DNA from: JBKBXU01 sp046313675
GTDB lineage: Bacteria > Bacteroidota > Bacteroidia > Cytophagales > Cytophagaceae
NCBI GenBank assembly: GCA_046313675.1
Contig: JBKBXU010000066.1
Span: forward strand, 1 to 16,562
DNA: 16,562 nucleotides
Reading direction: 5' to 3'
In this document: positions 6,966 to 13,864 of the stretch, one piece after another
Layout: each line of letters begins with the position of its first letter
How positions within the stretch are numbered: position 1 is the stretch's first letter
Translations under genes and position numbers: made by a program
Notes under the pieces: model-generated
What the model was told of the DNA's origin: nothing
Seen by the model: the letters and a program-made list of their open reading frames with translations, nothing else
Databases searched by the model: none

Positions 6966-8212
6966 TAAATTTCGAGAGGTTAAAAACCAACATCATTGAA
7001 TCTGCCCAAATTGGCAAAGGTGATGATGGAGGTATTTATCGTTTGGCATTTTCAGAGGCAGAAATAAAACTCAGAAAATGGCTAACGGTTAAAATGAAAG
7101 ATGCCGGACTTACAACCTGCCAGGATGGAGCTTTAAACATCATAGGCAAGCTTGAAAATAAGCAAAACAGCCAGAATCCATCCGTGGTTATTGGTTCTCA
7201 TATTGACACTGTACCCAATGCCGGTGCGCTGGATGGCGCACTCGGTGTCCTGATCGGGTTGGAATGCCTTACCCGGATCAATGAAGAAAAGATAGTTACC
7301 GACCATCCCCTGGAATTAGTATCATTTAGCGATGAAGAAGGCCGCTTTGGAGGGATGTTCGGTTCAAGGGCATTTTCGGGACAGCTTACTCCCGGACTTC
7401 TCAATGAAGCAAAAGACCTTGACGGAGTTTCTTTGGCAGAAACAATACGTTCCTTAGGTTATGAGCCTATGGCCGCTCTGGATGCTTCAAGACTGAAAAC
7501 TTCCGTCAAAAGCTATCTGGAACTTCATATTGAACAAGGCCCTGTATTGGATGCTGAGAATATTTCAACCGGTATTGTCTCGGACATTACCGGCTTGTTT
7601 AAATGGCAGGTAACACTATGTGGGACATCAAACCATGCAGGAACCACACCCATGCACATGCGTCAGGATGCCTTCATGGGCCTGGCAGATTTTGCCCACG
7701 AAATCCCACGTATTATTGATGAGAATGGAAGTGAAAGCTCAAGAATTACCATAGGAAAGATTACACTTTACCCGGGTTCGGCAAACACCATACCCGGCAA
7801 GGTCGAATTCAGCATAGATGCACGAGACATTAATGAGGAAATATTAACCGAGTTGAAAACATCCTGCCGAAAAGCACTGTCGGCAATTGCTCGAAAGAAT
7901 AACCTGACTTTTGACTTTAACGAAGTCAGTTATATACCTCCTACTGCTTGTGATACATCCATAAAACAACTTATTGAAAAAAACGCCAGGGAATTGGGTA
8001 TAACTTATAAAATAATGCCCAGCGGAGCAGCCCATGACGCACAAATGGTGGCAAAAATCGCTCCCATTGCCATGCTCTTTGTTCCAAGCAAAAACGGCAT
8101 AAGCCATTCCCCACATGAATGGACTGATTGGAATCACATAGAAAAAGGGGCTAATTTAATGTTAAACACGATAATTGATATAGCGAAGAAAAATGGAAAA
8201 CACAGAGAATGA
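6953..8212 (+). CDS. M20-family amidohydrolase (N-carbamoyl-L-amino acid / allantoate hydrolase type)
   Basis: A 419-residue binuclear-metal hydrolase of the HyuC/AllC/beta-ureidopropionase group. Visible metal and catalytic elements are GSHIDTVPNAG (H83) with D94 in ALDGALG, SDEEGRFG (E128/E129), ELHIEQGPVL, SNHAGTTPMHMRQDA from the dimerisation domain, SGAAHDAQ and GISHSPHEWT near the C-terminus. All are canonical for the ureido-hydrolysing branch rather than for peptidases of M20. These enzymes cleave the carbamoyl or ureido group of N-carbamoyl amino acids, allantoate or ureidoglycolate, giving ammonia and CO2. The exact substrate cannot be read from sequence. ATG at 6953 overlaps the preceding stop by 13 nt, and its own 3' end overlaps the next gene by 20 nt, consistent with one mRNA and coupled translation. 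Confidence 0.88.
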   Translation: MSILINFERLKTNIIESAQIGKGDDGGIYRLAFSEAEIKLRKWLTVKMKDAGLTTCQDGALNIIGKLENKQNSQNPSVVIGSHIDTVPNAGALDGALGVLIGLECLTRINEEKIVTDHPLELVSFSDEEGRFGGMFGSRAFSGQLTPGLLNEAKDLDGVSLAETIRSLGYEPMAALDASRLKTSVKSYLELHIEQGPVLDAENISTGIVSDITGLFKWQVTLCGTSNHAGTTPMHMRQDAFMGLADFAHEIPRIIDENGSESSRITIGKITLYPGSANTIPGKVEFSIDARDINEEILTELKTSCRKALSAIARKNNLTFDFNEVSYIPPTACDTSIKQLIEKNARELGITYKIMPSGAAHDAQMVAKIAPIAMLFVPSKNGISHSPHEWTDWNHIEKGANLMLNTIIDIAKKNGKHRE

Positions 8213-8957
8213 ATTCAGGCCGGAAAGTTCCTTAGACCCTTTAAAGGATTACTATAAAGAGATTGTTGATGAACTTAGTCAAGAACGGAAGGAAATCCTT
8301 AGTCACCATGCCATTGCCTTATTAGTCATTGATATACAATACCTTGATGCCGCCAGAGGCTATGGCGTTTTTAAAGATATTACCTCTTCAGGTATCCCGG
8401 TTGAACAGCAGAAGTATTATTTTGATACACTTGAGGAAAGGGTTATACCCAATGTACAAAAATTACTCAACTTGTTCAGGACAAAAAAAATGGAAATCAT
8501 CCATACCCGTATCCAAAGCCTTACCATGGATGGAAGAGATCGGAGCAATGGACATAAACGCTTGAACCTTTTAGCACCTCCAGGCTCGAAGGAAGCTGAA
8601 TTTCTACCTCAAGTAGCTCCTAAGGCTGATGAAATAGTAATAAATAAAACGGCTAGTGGAGTTTTTTCATCTACTAATTTAAACTTTGTACTTCAAAATA
8701 TTGGAATTAAAGAACTTATAATTGCCGGAGTGTATACCAATGAATGTGTGGAGACTACTGTAAGAGATGCCTGTGATTTAGGTTATCTGGTTACCATGGT
8801 AGAAGATGCCTGTACTACTGTAACTCCTGAATTGCACCAGGGAAGTATCAATAACCTTAAAGACCGGTACGCCTCTATCCTATCGACCGCAGACATTGAA
8901 AAGCGTTTTGCAGATCTTTCAGAAAATCATGAGGAACAAACTAGGCATAAGTATTAA
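8193..8957 (+). CDS. Isochorismatase-fold cysteine hydrolase (amidase/ureidohydrolase type)
   Basis: The 254-residue product carries the family's catalytic triad: D47 in LLVIDIQ, K152 in INKTASGVF and C185 in GVYTNECVETTVRDA, the last with the usual cis-peptide context. Members include N-carbamoylsarcosine amidase, ureidoacrylate hydrolase RutB, biuret hydrolase and nicotinamidase, all cleaving amide or carbamoyl C-N bonds through a cysteine thioester. A 40-residue N-terminal extension (RPESSLDPLKDYYKEIVDE...) and an insertion around residues 54-80 distinguish it from short nicotinamidases and resemble the longer ureide-type members. As the last gene of the operon, after a ureido-hydrolase, it probably performs a second deamidation or decarbamoylation step (inference). 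Its final codons lie inside a heptanucleotide repeat that supplies the stop codon. Confidence 0.85.
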   Translation: MENTENEFRPESSLDPLKDYYKEIVDELSQERKEILSHHAIALLVIDIQYLDAARGYGVFKDITSSGIPVEQQKYYFDTLEERVIPNVQKLLNLFRTKKMEIIHTRIQSLTMDGRDRSNGHKRLNLLAPPGSKEAEFLPQVAPKADEIVINKTASGVFSSTNLNFVLQNIGIKELIIAGVYTNECVETTVRDACDLGYLVTMVEDACTTVTPELHQGSINNLKDRYASILSTADIEKRFADLSENHEEQTRHKY

Positions 8958-8977
8958 GGCATAAGGCGTAAGGAAAG
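8943..8977. repeat. Heptanucleotide tandem repeat, AGGCATA type
   Basis: Consecutive 7-mers AGGCATA, AGTATTA, AGGCATA, AGGCGTA and AGGaaag, in exact register. The array starts inside the last codons of the cysteine hydrolase gene and provides its TAA stop. No function can be assigned; slippage or a decayed short-repeat family is likely. Confidence 0.65.
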
Positions 8978-9023
8978 CAGCAACAGCACGAGTAAGCCAC
9001 AACAGAAATTGCCGTGAACTGTC

Positions 9024-9047
9024 GACCATGGACCAATTGACCTTACC
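9024..9047. repeat. Short tandem repeat, GACCATG type
   Basis: GACCATG, GACCAATT, GACCTTA, then CC: three units with 7-8 nt spacing. It lies in the same 143-nt convergent intergenic region as two other, unrelated heptad arrays. Degenerate and short, so confidence is moderate. Confidence 0.5.
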
Positions 9048-9072
9048 TAATAAAAAGTTACTGGAGATTTTC

Positions 9073-9100
9073 CTTAAAACTTAAAATTTAACACTTAACA
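9073..9100. repeat. Heptanucleotide tandem repeat, CTTAAAA type
   Basis: Four consecutive 7-mers, CTTAAAA, CTTAAAA, TTTAACA and CTTAACA, ending one base before the stop codon of the minus-strand oxidoreductase gene (complement of 9101-9103). Confidence 0.6.
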
Positions 9101-9682
9101 TCACTTTGCCTCCTTTTGAGCTAGTTTACCAACCTTCTCAAGCCATTTTTCCCTAAACCTTTCTTTTGAAAGTCTTATAGGCCCAATGCTGGTTACCTTT
9201 ACCGGTTTAATCCCACAAAATTCAAGCGTAAGCTTTTTAATCGCCTTTGTACTTGGACGGCCATAAACCAGGCGATAGTACCAGGTGGGCTGATCCATGG
9301 TCGTAATGATTCTGGCCGTTCTTCCTTTTAGCAGCTTGTCCCACCATAAAGAGTTTGGCCGTTTCTGAAAGGCAAAACCAGGAAGGAAAACTCTATCCAA
9401 AAAACCCTTTAGCACAGCAGGTGCCATCCCCCACCATACCGGGTAAACGATTACAATATGTTCTGCCCATAAAACATCCGCTTGAGCTTTTTCCAAACAA
9501 GGCTCCAAAGGGGTTCTTTGCCGATAACCGTAAGACAGATTAGGATTAAAGTCCAGCTCACCGGTATTTAATATCCTAACCTCTGCCCCTTCAGTTTGAG
9601 CTCCTTTACAATAAACTTCTGCCAAAGCATGGCAAAAACTCTCTTTGTCCGGATGTCCCTGAATAATAAGTATTTTTTTCAT
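9101..9682 (-). CDS. NAD(P)H dehydrogenase (quinone), flavodoxin-like fold
   Basis: A 193-residue flavoprotein of the KefF/MdaB/NQO group. It begins MKKILIIQGHPDKESF, the family's FMN/FAD-binding first strand and loop. It carries YPVWWGMAPAVLKGFLDRVF (80-99), the strand that contacts the flavin ring and the dimer partner, and ends with the TLEFCGIKPV segment typical of the fold. It transfers two electrons from NAD(P)H to quinones or related electrophiles in the cytoplasm. The start at 9682 was chosen over an ATG 24 nt upstream because AAAGGA sits 9 nt before it and the family begins here. Upstream lie an inverted repeat containing that Shine-Dalgarno, then a perfect CRP-type palindrome. A Crp-like gene was probably its immediate upstream neighbour before an insertion. 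Confidence 0.88.
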   Translation of the reverse strand: MKKILIIQGHPDKESFCHALAEVYCKGAQTEGAEVRILNTGELDFNPNLSYGYRQRTPLEPCLEKAQADVLWAEHIVIVYPVWWGMAPAVLKGFLDRVFLPGFAFQKRPNSLWWDKLLKGRTARIITTMDQPTWYYRLVYGRPSTKAIKKLTLEFCGIKPVKVTSIGPIRLSKERFREKWLEKVGKLAQKEAK

Positions 9683-9691
9683 TCTGCTTTT

Positions 9692-9709
9692 CCTTTGTTT
9701 AGACAAAGG
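9692..9709 (-). promoter_or_regulatory. Inverted repeat that would hide the ribosome-binding site of the oxidoreductase gene
   Basis: CCTTTGT-TTAG-ACAAAGG is a perfect 7-bp inverted repeat with a 4-nt loop. On the minus-strand mRNA the 3' arm is ACAAAGG, which overlaps the AAAGGA Shine-Dalgarno sequence of the gene starting at 9682. It could be a translation-controlling hairpin or a DNA operator for a dimeric repressor; the sequence does not decide. Confidence 0.45.
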
Positions 9710-9733
9710 TCAGCATATCCACTAAGAAGCAGC

Positions 9734-9755
9734 TTAACAAATGTGAAGAAATTCA
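9734..9755. repeat. 22-bp direct repeat, left copy
   Basis: Identical over 22 bp to 13105-13126, with mismatches on both sides immediately beyond. The sequence begins TTAACAAATGTGAAG. The right copy is the 3' end of the crp-like gene, including its TAA; this copy encodes nothing and lies 51 nt upstream of the oxidoreductase start. A 22-bp exact match is far beyond chance in 16.5 kb, so one copy derives from the other. Confidence 0.9.
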
Positions 9756-9760
9756 CATTT
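9739..9760. promoter_or_regulatory. Perfect CRP-type palindrome upstream of the oxidoreductase gene
   Basis: AAATGTGA-N6-TCACATTT: both 8-bp half-sites match the E. coli CRP consensus exactly. The site is centred about 67 nt upstream of the start codon at 9682, a usual activator position. The window encodes a Crp-family regulator (13105-13686), but its recognition helix (GIAPGSLSR) lacks the Arg-Glu pair of E. coli CRP, so a cognate link is unproven. As RNA the same sequence is a 9-bp hairpin with a 4-nt loop, 6 nt past the stop of the gene at 9766; a T-tract is lacking, so a terminator role is less convincing. Confidence 0.5.
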
Positions 9761-9765
9761 ACTTT

Positions 9766-12700
9766 TTACTTTCCTGAAATTATCTTTCCCGTATACATTT
9801 TTCTGTTTGCTGTAACTTTTATGATAAATATTTCTTTGCTTTTAGGCAAGTTAAAGGAGAATAAGCCTGATGATAAATCAGCACCTTCATATTTTATAAT
9901 TTCTCGACCGAGCAAATCATACACCTGGATATCAGCAAGATCACAATCATTTATTTTCACATAGGCTGTTTGGTCAATATTATATATCCTAACATCAATT
10001 TTAGTAACAGCATCAAGGCTTGAAGAAATTATTTCCTCAGCTTTTGCAGGATAGAAATGAACATAAAACCTTTCTCTGGAAAAACCTTTTTCCATCATCA
10101 TTGAAACTTCTGATGATTCCCGGAGATTTACCAGCTTCTCAGAAATTTTATCTTCAAAATACACATCATAAGATGTATCAAAAGAATTAATATTTTCAGG
10201 TTTAAAAGTGTAAATTCCATCTAACGGAGCGTACAAAGAAAGTGGAATAACCATATTTTCGGCAAATTCATTAAAACTATTAATAGCATAATTATCTCCC
10301 TCAGAATGTGAATATATGGAAACAGATCCCTGGGAATTTAGCATCTTTTTAGCATCATACTTAGGGTCAAAGCCTGTTGTTGCTTCTTCTGCAAGCTTCA
10401 GCACCAATTCATCTTTTAAATTATTGTGAGATACTGATAGCTTCAATGACGAGCTTTGGCTTGAAAGTCTGTACACCGGTGGATTTACAAAGTTGGTCCT
10501 GGATTCTCGATGCATATGTATTTTACCAACACCCGGCTCATTCACTTTAACCCAAAATCCCTGCATAGAACCAATGTACCTGCTTCCATTGAGAATACTC
10601 TCCCCATTTATATAGTAATTCCAGTTGCCGGTATTCTCCGAAGTCTGAGAATATATGTAGATGGCATTTTCCACATTGTTACTTCTGAACATGTTAGGAG
10701 AATCCCAGTCAATCGTTTCAGGATAAGGGTTACCTATAAAATTCCAACCATCCGATGAGGCTTTTGCGGATAAGGTATTGGTAAGAAATAAGGTATCAAA
10801 ACTAGTATTATGGTCATAATCTCCTGTCAAGTATAGATTTGAAGGTGTAGATAACTTCAAAGTATATCCCTTACCTTTTTCAAGTACATTATTATGGTTA
10901 CTAACTTCTTTCCATCCAATGTTTCTATCCGGATTTGGAATACTTTCATCATACCAGAATAAGTTTGCATTTCTGCCTGTAAGTATTGGCACAGTGTTAT
11001 GTATGCTTTTGACTTTTACATTCGAAAGAGGCATTGCAATATAGGTATTCAGATCCCGGTTTATATTCTTAATCACTGTTATTTTTCCAGATATGTTGCC
11101 GTTACCTTCTTTATGAATGTTACCGGAATTAAGATCAATACTTAACTTGTCATTGCTTACTACTTGTCCTGATATCAACCTTAAGGTACCACGCACAATA
11201 GTGGTATCATCTATAATAAGAGAGCCGGCTGACTTATTAACTGTTAAATCAGGAAAAGATGTACTGCCTTTTACACGCTGATTTGACGATCCAGTGAAGG
11301 CAACAGCTTGGTTTTGGGCATCAAAACTTCCATAGCTTTCCCAATTTCCTTTTACATTTAAGGTTCTGTTGTTTTGTATAGTAAGAACTGCGTTTGTCCT
11401 AATAATAATTTCTCTGCAAACGGCATCACCATTACTTATAAGAGGATTATTAGTACCATTTGTAATTTCCAGATCTGTATTTTCTCCCGGAATACCGGCA
11501 CACCAGTTGTTTGAGTTGTGCCAATTATTATTCTCTGTGCCCAACCATAAATTTGTTTGGGATACAATTACCGATACAGGCTTAATTTTAAAACAGTTAT
11601 CATCTAAGCTTCCTTTAATATAATAAGTGCCCGAAGTGGAAACGGATGATGGATTGTTCAGAAGAACAGATGCTTCATTATTATGCCAATAGGAAAATGT
11701 TAATCCACCCGAAGAGCCTGAAACTATACCAGGAGATGTCAAATCCACTGCGTTTCCGGTACAATTTGGAGCAGGATTTGTAATTACAAGAGTCGGGCTT
11801 TGCGCACTGCTAACATGCACCGTAATTTCAGAAGGTGCACTATAACAAGTTCCCTGACTTGCTACAACATTAAATGTATACGTTCCGGCTATAGTAGTAT
11901 TAGGTGTTGGGGTCTGAGTAGAATACTCCACGTCGGAGGAAGAAAATTGCCAGTTAAATATTCCCAAAGAAGTAGGTGCCCAAGCTGCAATAGAAGGAAT
12001 TGGCCCGGTAATTACTACACCATTCCCTTTAAAAATAGCATTGGAATAGGAAAGCCCGGTTTGTCCCCAGTGAAGATCCGGACCATCAGAATATTCTAAT
12101 GTATAGTTATTCCCAACAGGTACATCTAAATTCAACTCAACAACGGTTGCGGCTACCGGAATACCGGTCGAAGTAAAATTATGAATGATACTTCGGTTGG
12201 CAATTATAGTACCCGATGAATTTCTTATTCTAAAACTCAGAGTACGATTACCTGTATTATATATGTAAGGAAAAACAGTAACACTCTTTAATTTAATATT
12301 CTTCTCTACATTAAACATCGTTCGAAGTTCATTACTGTTTAATGCTCTTTGTCCTCCATTGGAATAGGAAGAACGATTTGAAGGGCCAAGGTTTTGAGTC
12401 GTTTCCACCGCATTAACCCATAAAAGATTGTCACCCTGGGCTGATAAAGGTGTCGCTTCAGAATTCAAACAATACCTTACCGGTGTAGTTACCTCAGGTT
12501 TGATTGGGTTTGGTATCGTTAGAACAGCAACATTGCTCAATTCAGTATTTACTTTGCAATCATAACTTCCTGCATTACTTGCATCTACATTAGATATAGT
12601 ATAACTGGCATTTGTGGCGCCACTAATGTTGACACCATTTTTTCTCCACTGGTATGCCGGAGAGCCTTGATTACTCACCACGCTAAATGTTACAGAACTT

Positions 12701-12903
12701 CCCAAACAAGCAGTTTGGCTTTGAGGATGTGTGGTAATTATGGATTGTACATTATCATGAAATTCTCCTGACCTATTCTTTGCATGGGAATTTAAAAATG
12801 ACAACATAACTATGATGAAAAATAATACTTGCTTTGTCAGCACTTCTTTGCAGAAAAGGTTAGTATGAACAAGTCTGGAATGTCTTAAAGTATCAGGCAT
12901 CAT
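9766..12903 (-). CDS. Secreted multidomain protein with Ig-like domain and type IX sorting domain
   Basis: A 1045-residue secreted or surface protein. A signal peptide lies at ~22-41 (LTKQVLFFIIVMLSFLNSHA). An Ig-like domain follows at ~55-131, with C66, W86 and C116 in the classic C...YQWRK...GSYDC layout. Residues ~140-370 form a beta-rich region ending in a second Ig-like module (IAGTYTFNVVASQGTCYSAPSEITVHV). Another short beta module follows at ~371-450, then a segment starting WLGTENNNWHNSNNW (~453) and a beta-strand ladder resembling those of other Bacteroidota surface proteins. The last ~80 residues are a type A sorting domain (DLADIQVYDLLGREIIKYEG...IIKVTANRKMYTGKIISGK), which directs export by the type IX system and probably surface attachment. 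No catalytic motif was found; adhesion or binding is a guess. It stands alone between 22-bp direct repeats, dividing a probable crp-oxidoreductase operon. Confidence 0.87.
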   Translation of the reverse strand: MMPDTLRHSRLVHTNLFCKEVLTKQVLFFIIVMLSFLNSHAKNRSGEFHDNVQSIITTHPQSQTACLGSSVTFSVVSNQGSPAYQWRKNGVNISGATNASYTISNVDASNAGSYDCKVNTELSNVAVLTIPNPIKPEVTTPVRYCLNSEATPLSAQGDNLLWVNAVETTQNLGPSNRSSYSNGGQRALNSNELRTMFNVEKNIKLKSVTVFPYIYNTGNRTLSFRIRNSSGTIIANRSIIHNFTSTGIPVAATVVELNLDVPVGNNYTLEYSDGPDLHWGQTGLSYSNAIFKGNGVVITGPIPSIAAWAPTSLGIFNWQFSSSDVEYSTQTPTPNTTIAGTYTFNVVASQGTCYSAPSEITVHVSSAQSPTLVITNPAPNCTGNAVDLTSPGIVSGSSGGLTFSYWHNNEASVLLNNPSSVSTSGTYYIKGSLDDNCFKIKPVSVIVSQTNLWLGTENNNWHNSNNWCAGIPGENTDLEITNGTNNPLISNGDAVCREIIIRTNAVLTIQNNRTLNVKGNWESYGSFDAQNQAVAFTGSSNQRVKGSTSFPDLTVNKSAGSLIIDDTTIVRGTLRLISGQVVSNDKLSIDLNSGNIHKEGNGNISGKITVIKNINRDLNTYIAMPLSNVKVKSIHNTVPILTGRNANLFWYDESIPNPDRNIGWKEVSNHNNVLEKGKGYTLKLSTPSNLYLTGDYDHNTSFDTLFLTNTLSAKASSDGWNFIGNPYPETIDWDSPNMFRSNNVENAIYIYSQTSENTGNWNYYINGESILNGSRYIGSMQGFWVKVNEPGVGKIHMHRESRTNFVNPPVYRLSSQSSSLKLSVSHNNLKDELVLKLAEEATTGFDPKYDAKKMLNSQGSVSIYSHSEGDNYAINSFNEFAENMVIPLSLYAPLDGIYTFKPENINSFDTSYDVYFEDKISEKLVNLRESSEVSMMMEKGFSRERFYVHFYPAKAEEIISSSLDAVTKIDVRIYNIDQTAYVKINDCDLADIQVYDLLGREIIKYEGADLSSGLFSFNLPKSKEIFIIKVTANRKMYTGKIISGK

Positions 12904-13104
12904 AATAGCGTGGATTTGATTACTTGAATTTTATCTTAATTAATAAGAGTTTTACCTGCACTTATCAATTGATTATACGAGTATACCTTGCTTTAAGATA
13001 TTATTATCCTATCTAAATAAAAATAAGTTCCCGTAATGTGCTTAAGCTTAAATAAATACTAGAGGAAAATAAGAGGGAAAAATTCAGATAGTATCAGAAT
13101 TCTT

Positions 13105-13126
13105 TTAACAAATGTGAAGAAATTCA
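13105..13126. repeat. 22-bp direct repeat, right copy (3' end of crp-like gene)
   Basis: Identical to 9734-9755. On the minus strand it encodes the last residues EFLHIC and the TAA stop of the Crp-like protein. Only one half of the CRP-type palindrome seen at the left copy is present here (AAATGTGA-N6-TCAttcc). Confidence 0.9.
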
Positions 13127-13686
13127 TTCCTGATCCGGCTTAATGAACCGGGAGCTATACCAAGGTATGAGGCTATATCTTGCATGGAAATTTGCATAAA
13201 AATTTCTTTAGGAATACTTTCCATCAAATACTGATAACGCTTTTTAGCCGTCATCGTTTGCATCATACGTACACGCTCAAACTGGCATGAAAAGGCTTCT
13301 TCCGCAAGAATTCGGCCAAGTCGCTCCACTTTGGGAAACCGGTCAAACATGCCGGAAAGAAATTCATAGGGAAAATGAAAGAGTTCACAATCATTAACAG
13401 CAATGACCGATTCATCCGAAGGTTTATTGTTAATCAGACTATAAAAAGACGTTATAAACATTCCTTCCCAGGCAATATGCGTGTTCACTTCACGCCCATT
13501 TTCATCAAGCATAAATAGGCGAACAATACCTTTATGTATATAAAAGACATCTTTTACAGGCTTATGGGCATGAATTATAACCTCGCTTTTCTTTACTTCA
13601 CGATGTTCCGCGACAGAGAATATCAATTCCATTTCTTCGGGTCCAAGGTGACTAAGGTACTTTTGATTTATAGGAATAGCATGCAT
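13105..13686 (-). CDS. Crp/Fnr-family transcriptional regulator
   Basis: The start is placed at 13686 because AAAGGA sits just upstream and the family begins at this Met. A frame from 13728 adds 14 unlikely residues. The 193-residue product has a cyclic-nucleotide-binding-like beta-roll (~25-115: VFYIHKGIVRLFMLDENGREV, then IAWEGMFITSFYSL), a long dimer helix and a winged helix-turn-helix (~166-187: ISMQDIASYLGIAPGSLSRIR). The cAMP-contacting residues of E. coli CRP and the Fnr cysteine cluster are not evident, so its signal is unknown. In Bacteroidota, similar regulators often sit beside redox or detoxification genes. It was probably once directly upstream of the oxidoreductase gene at 9101-9682. 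It is divergent from the gene at 13865; a 14-bp palindrome (GTTAATTAATTAAC, 13780-13793) lies between. Confidence 0.88.
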   Translation of the reverse strand: MHAIPINQKYLSHLGPEEMELIFSVAEHREVKKSEVIIHAHKPVKDVFYIHKGIVRLFMLDENGREVNTHIAWEGMFITSFYSLINNKPSDESVIAVNDCELFHFPYEFLSGMFDRFPKVERLGRILAEEAFSCQFERVRMMQTMTAKKRYQYLMESIPKEIFMQISMQDIASYLGIAPGSLSRIRNEFLHIC

Positions 13687-13864
13687 TAATCCTTTATAAG
13701 TGTATTTAAAAGTAAAGCATCTCAACAACTTTACAAAGTTTTTTTTAAAGGCGCAGTTTACCTGAAAACGAATCGCCCGGTTAATTAATTAACTCAAATA
13801 GCTATGAGTCTAACAGTTCGGCGGTAAAACATAAAATTTTATTTATTTTGTTCTAAATTTGTGC

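Larger units (their letters stand above)
9734..13126. mobile_element. Putative inserted segment carrying one type IX-secreted protein gene
   Basis: The segment is bounded by perfect 22-bp direct repeats (9734-9755 and 13105-13126) and contains one gene plus about 200 nt of upstream DNA. The right boundary is exactly the 3' end of the crp-like gene, leaving that gene intact, as is usual for site-specific integration at gene ends. Removing one repeat and the contents joins crp to the oxidoreductase gene with 51 nt between. There is no recombinase, transposase or terminal inverted repeat inside, so movement would have needed a trans-acting enzyme. Homologous or illegitimate recombination is an alternative. 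Confidence 0.35.

Noticed and set aside
7844..8137. 97-codon frame opposite the M20 hydrolase gene
   Set aside because: It overlaps catalytic motifs of the real gene and shows no protein-like features.
13746..13760. Similarity between AAAGGCGCAGTTTA here and AAAGACGCAGTTTA near 14357
   Set aside because: Only about 14 bp with a mismatch and no extension on either side; not enough to call a repeat.
13854..13861. TAAATTTG as a Bacteroidota -7 promoter element
   Set aside because: No TTTG element lies at the right distance, and transcription would start inside the coding sequence at 13865.
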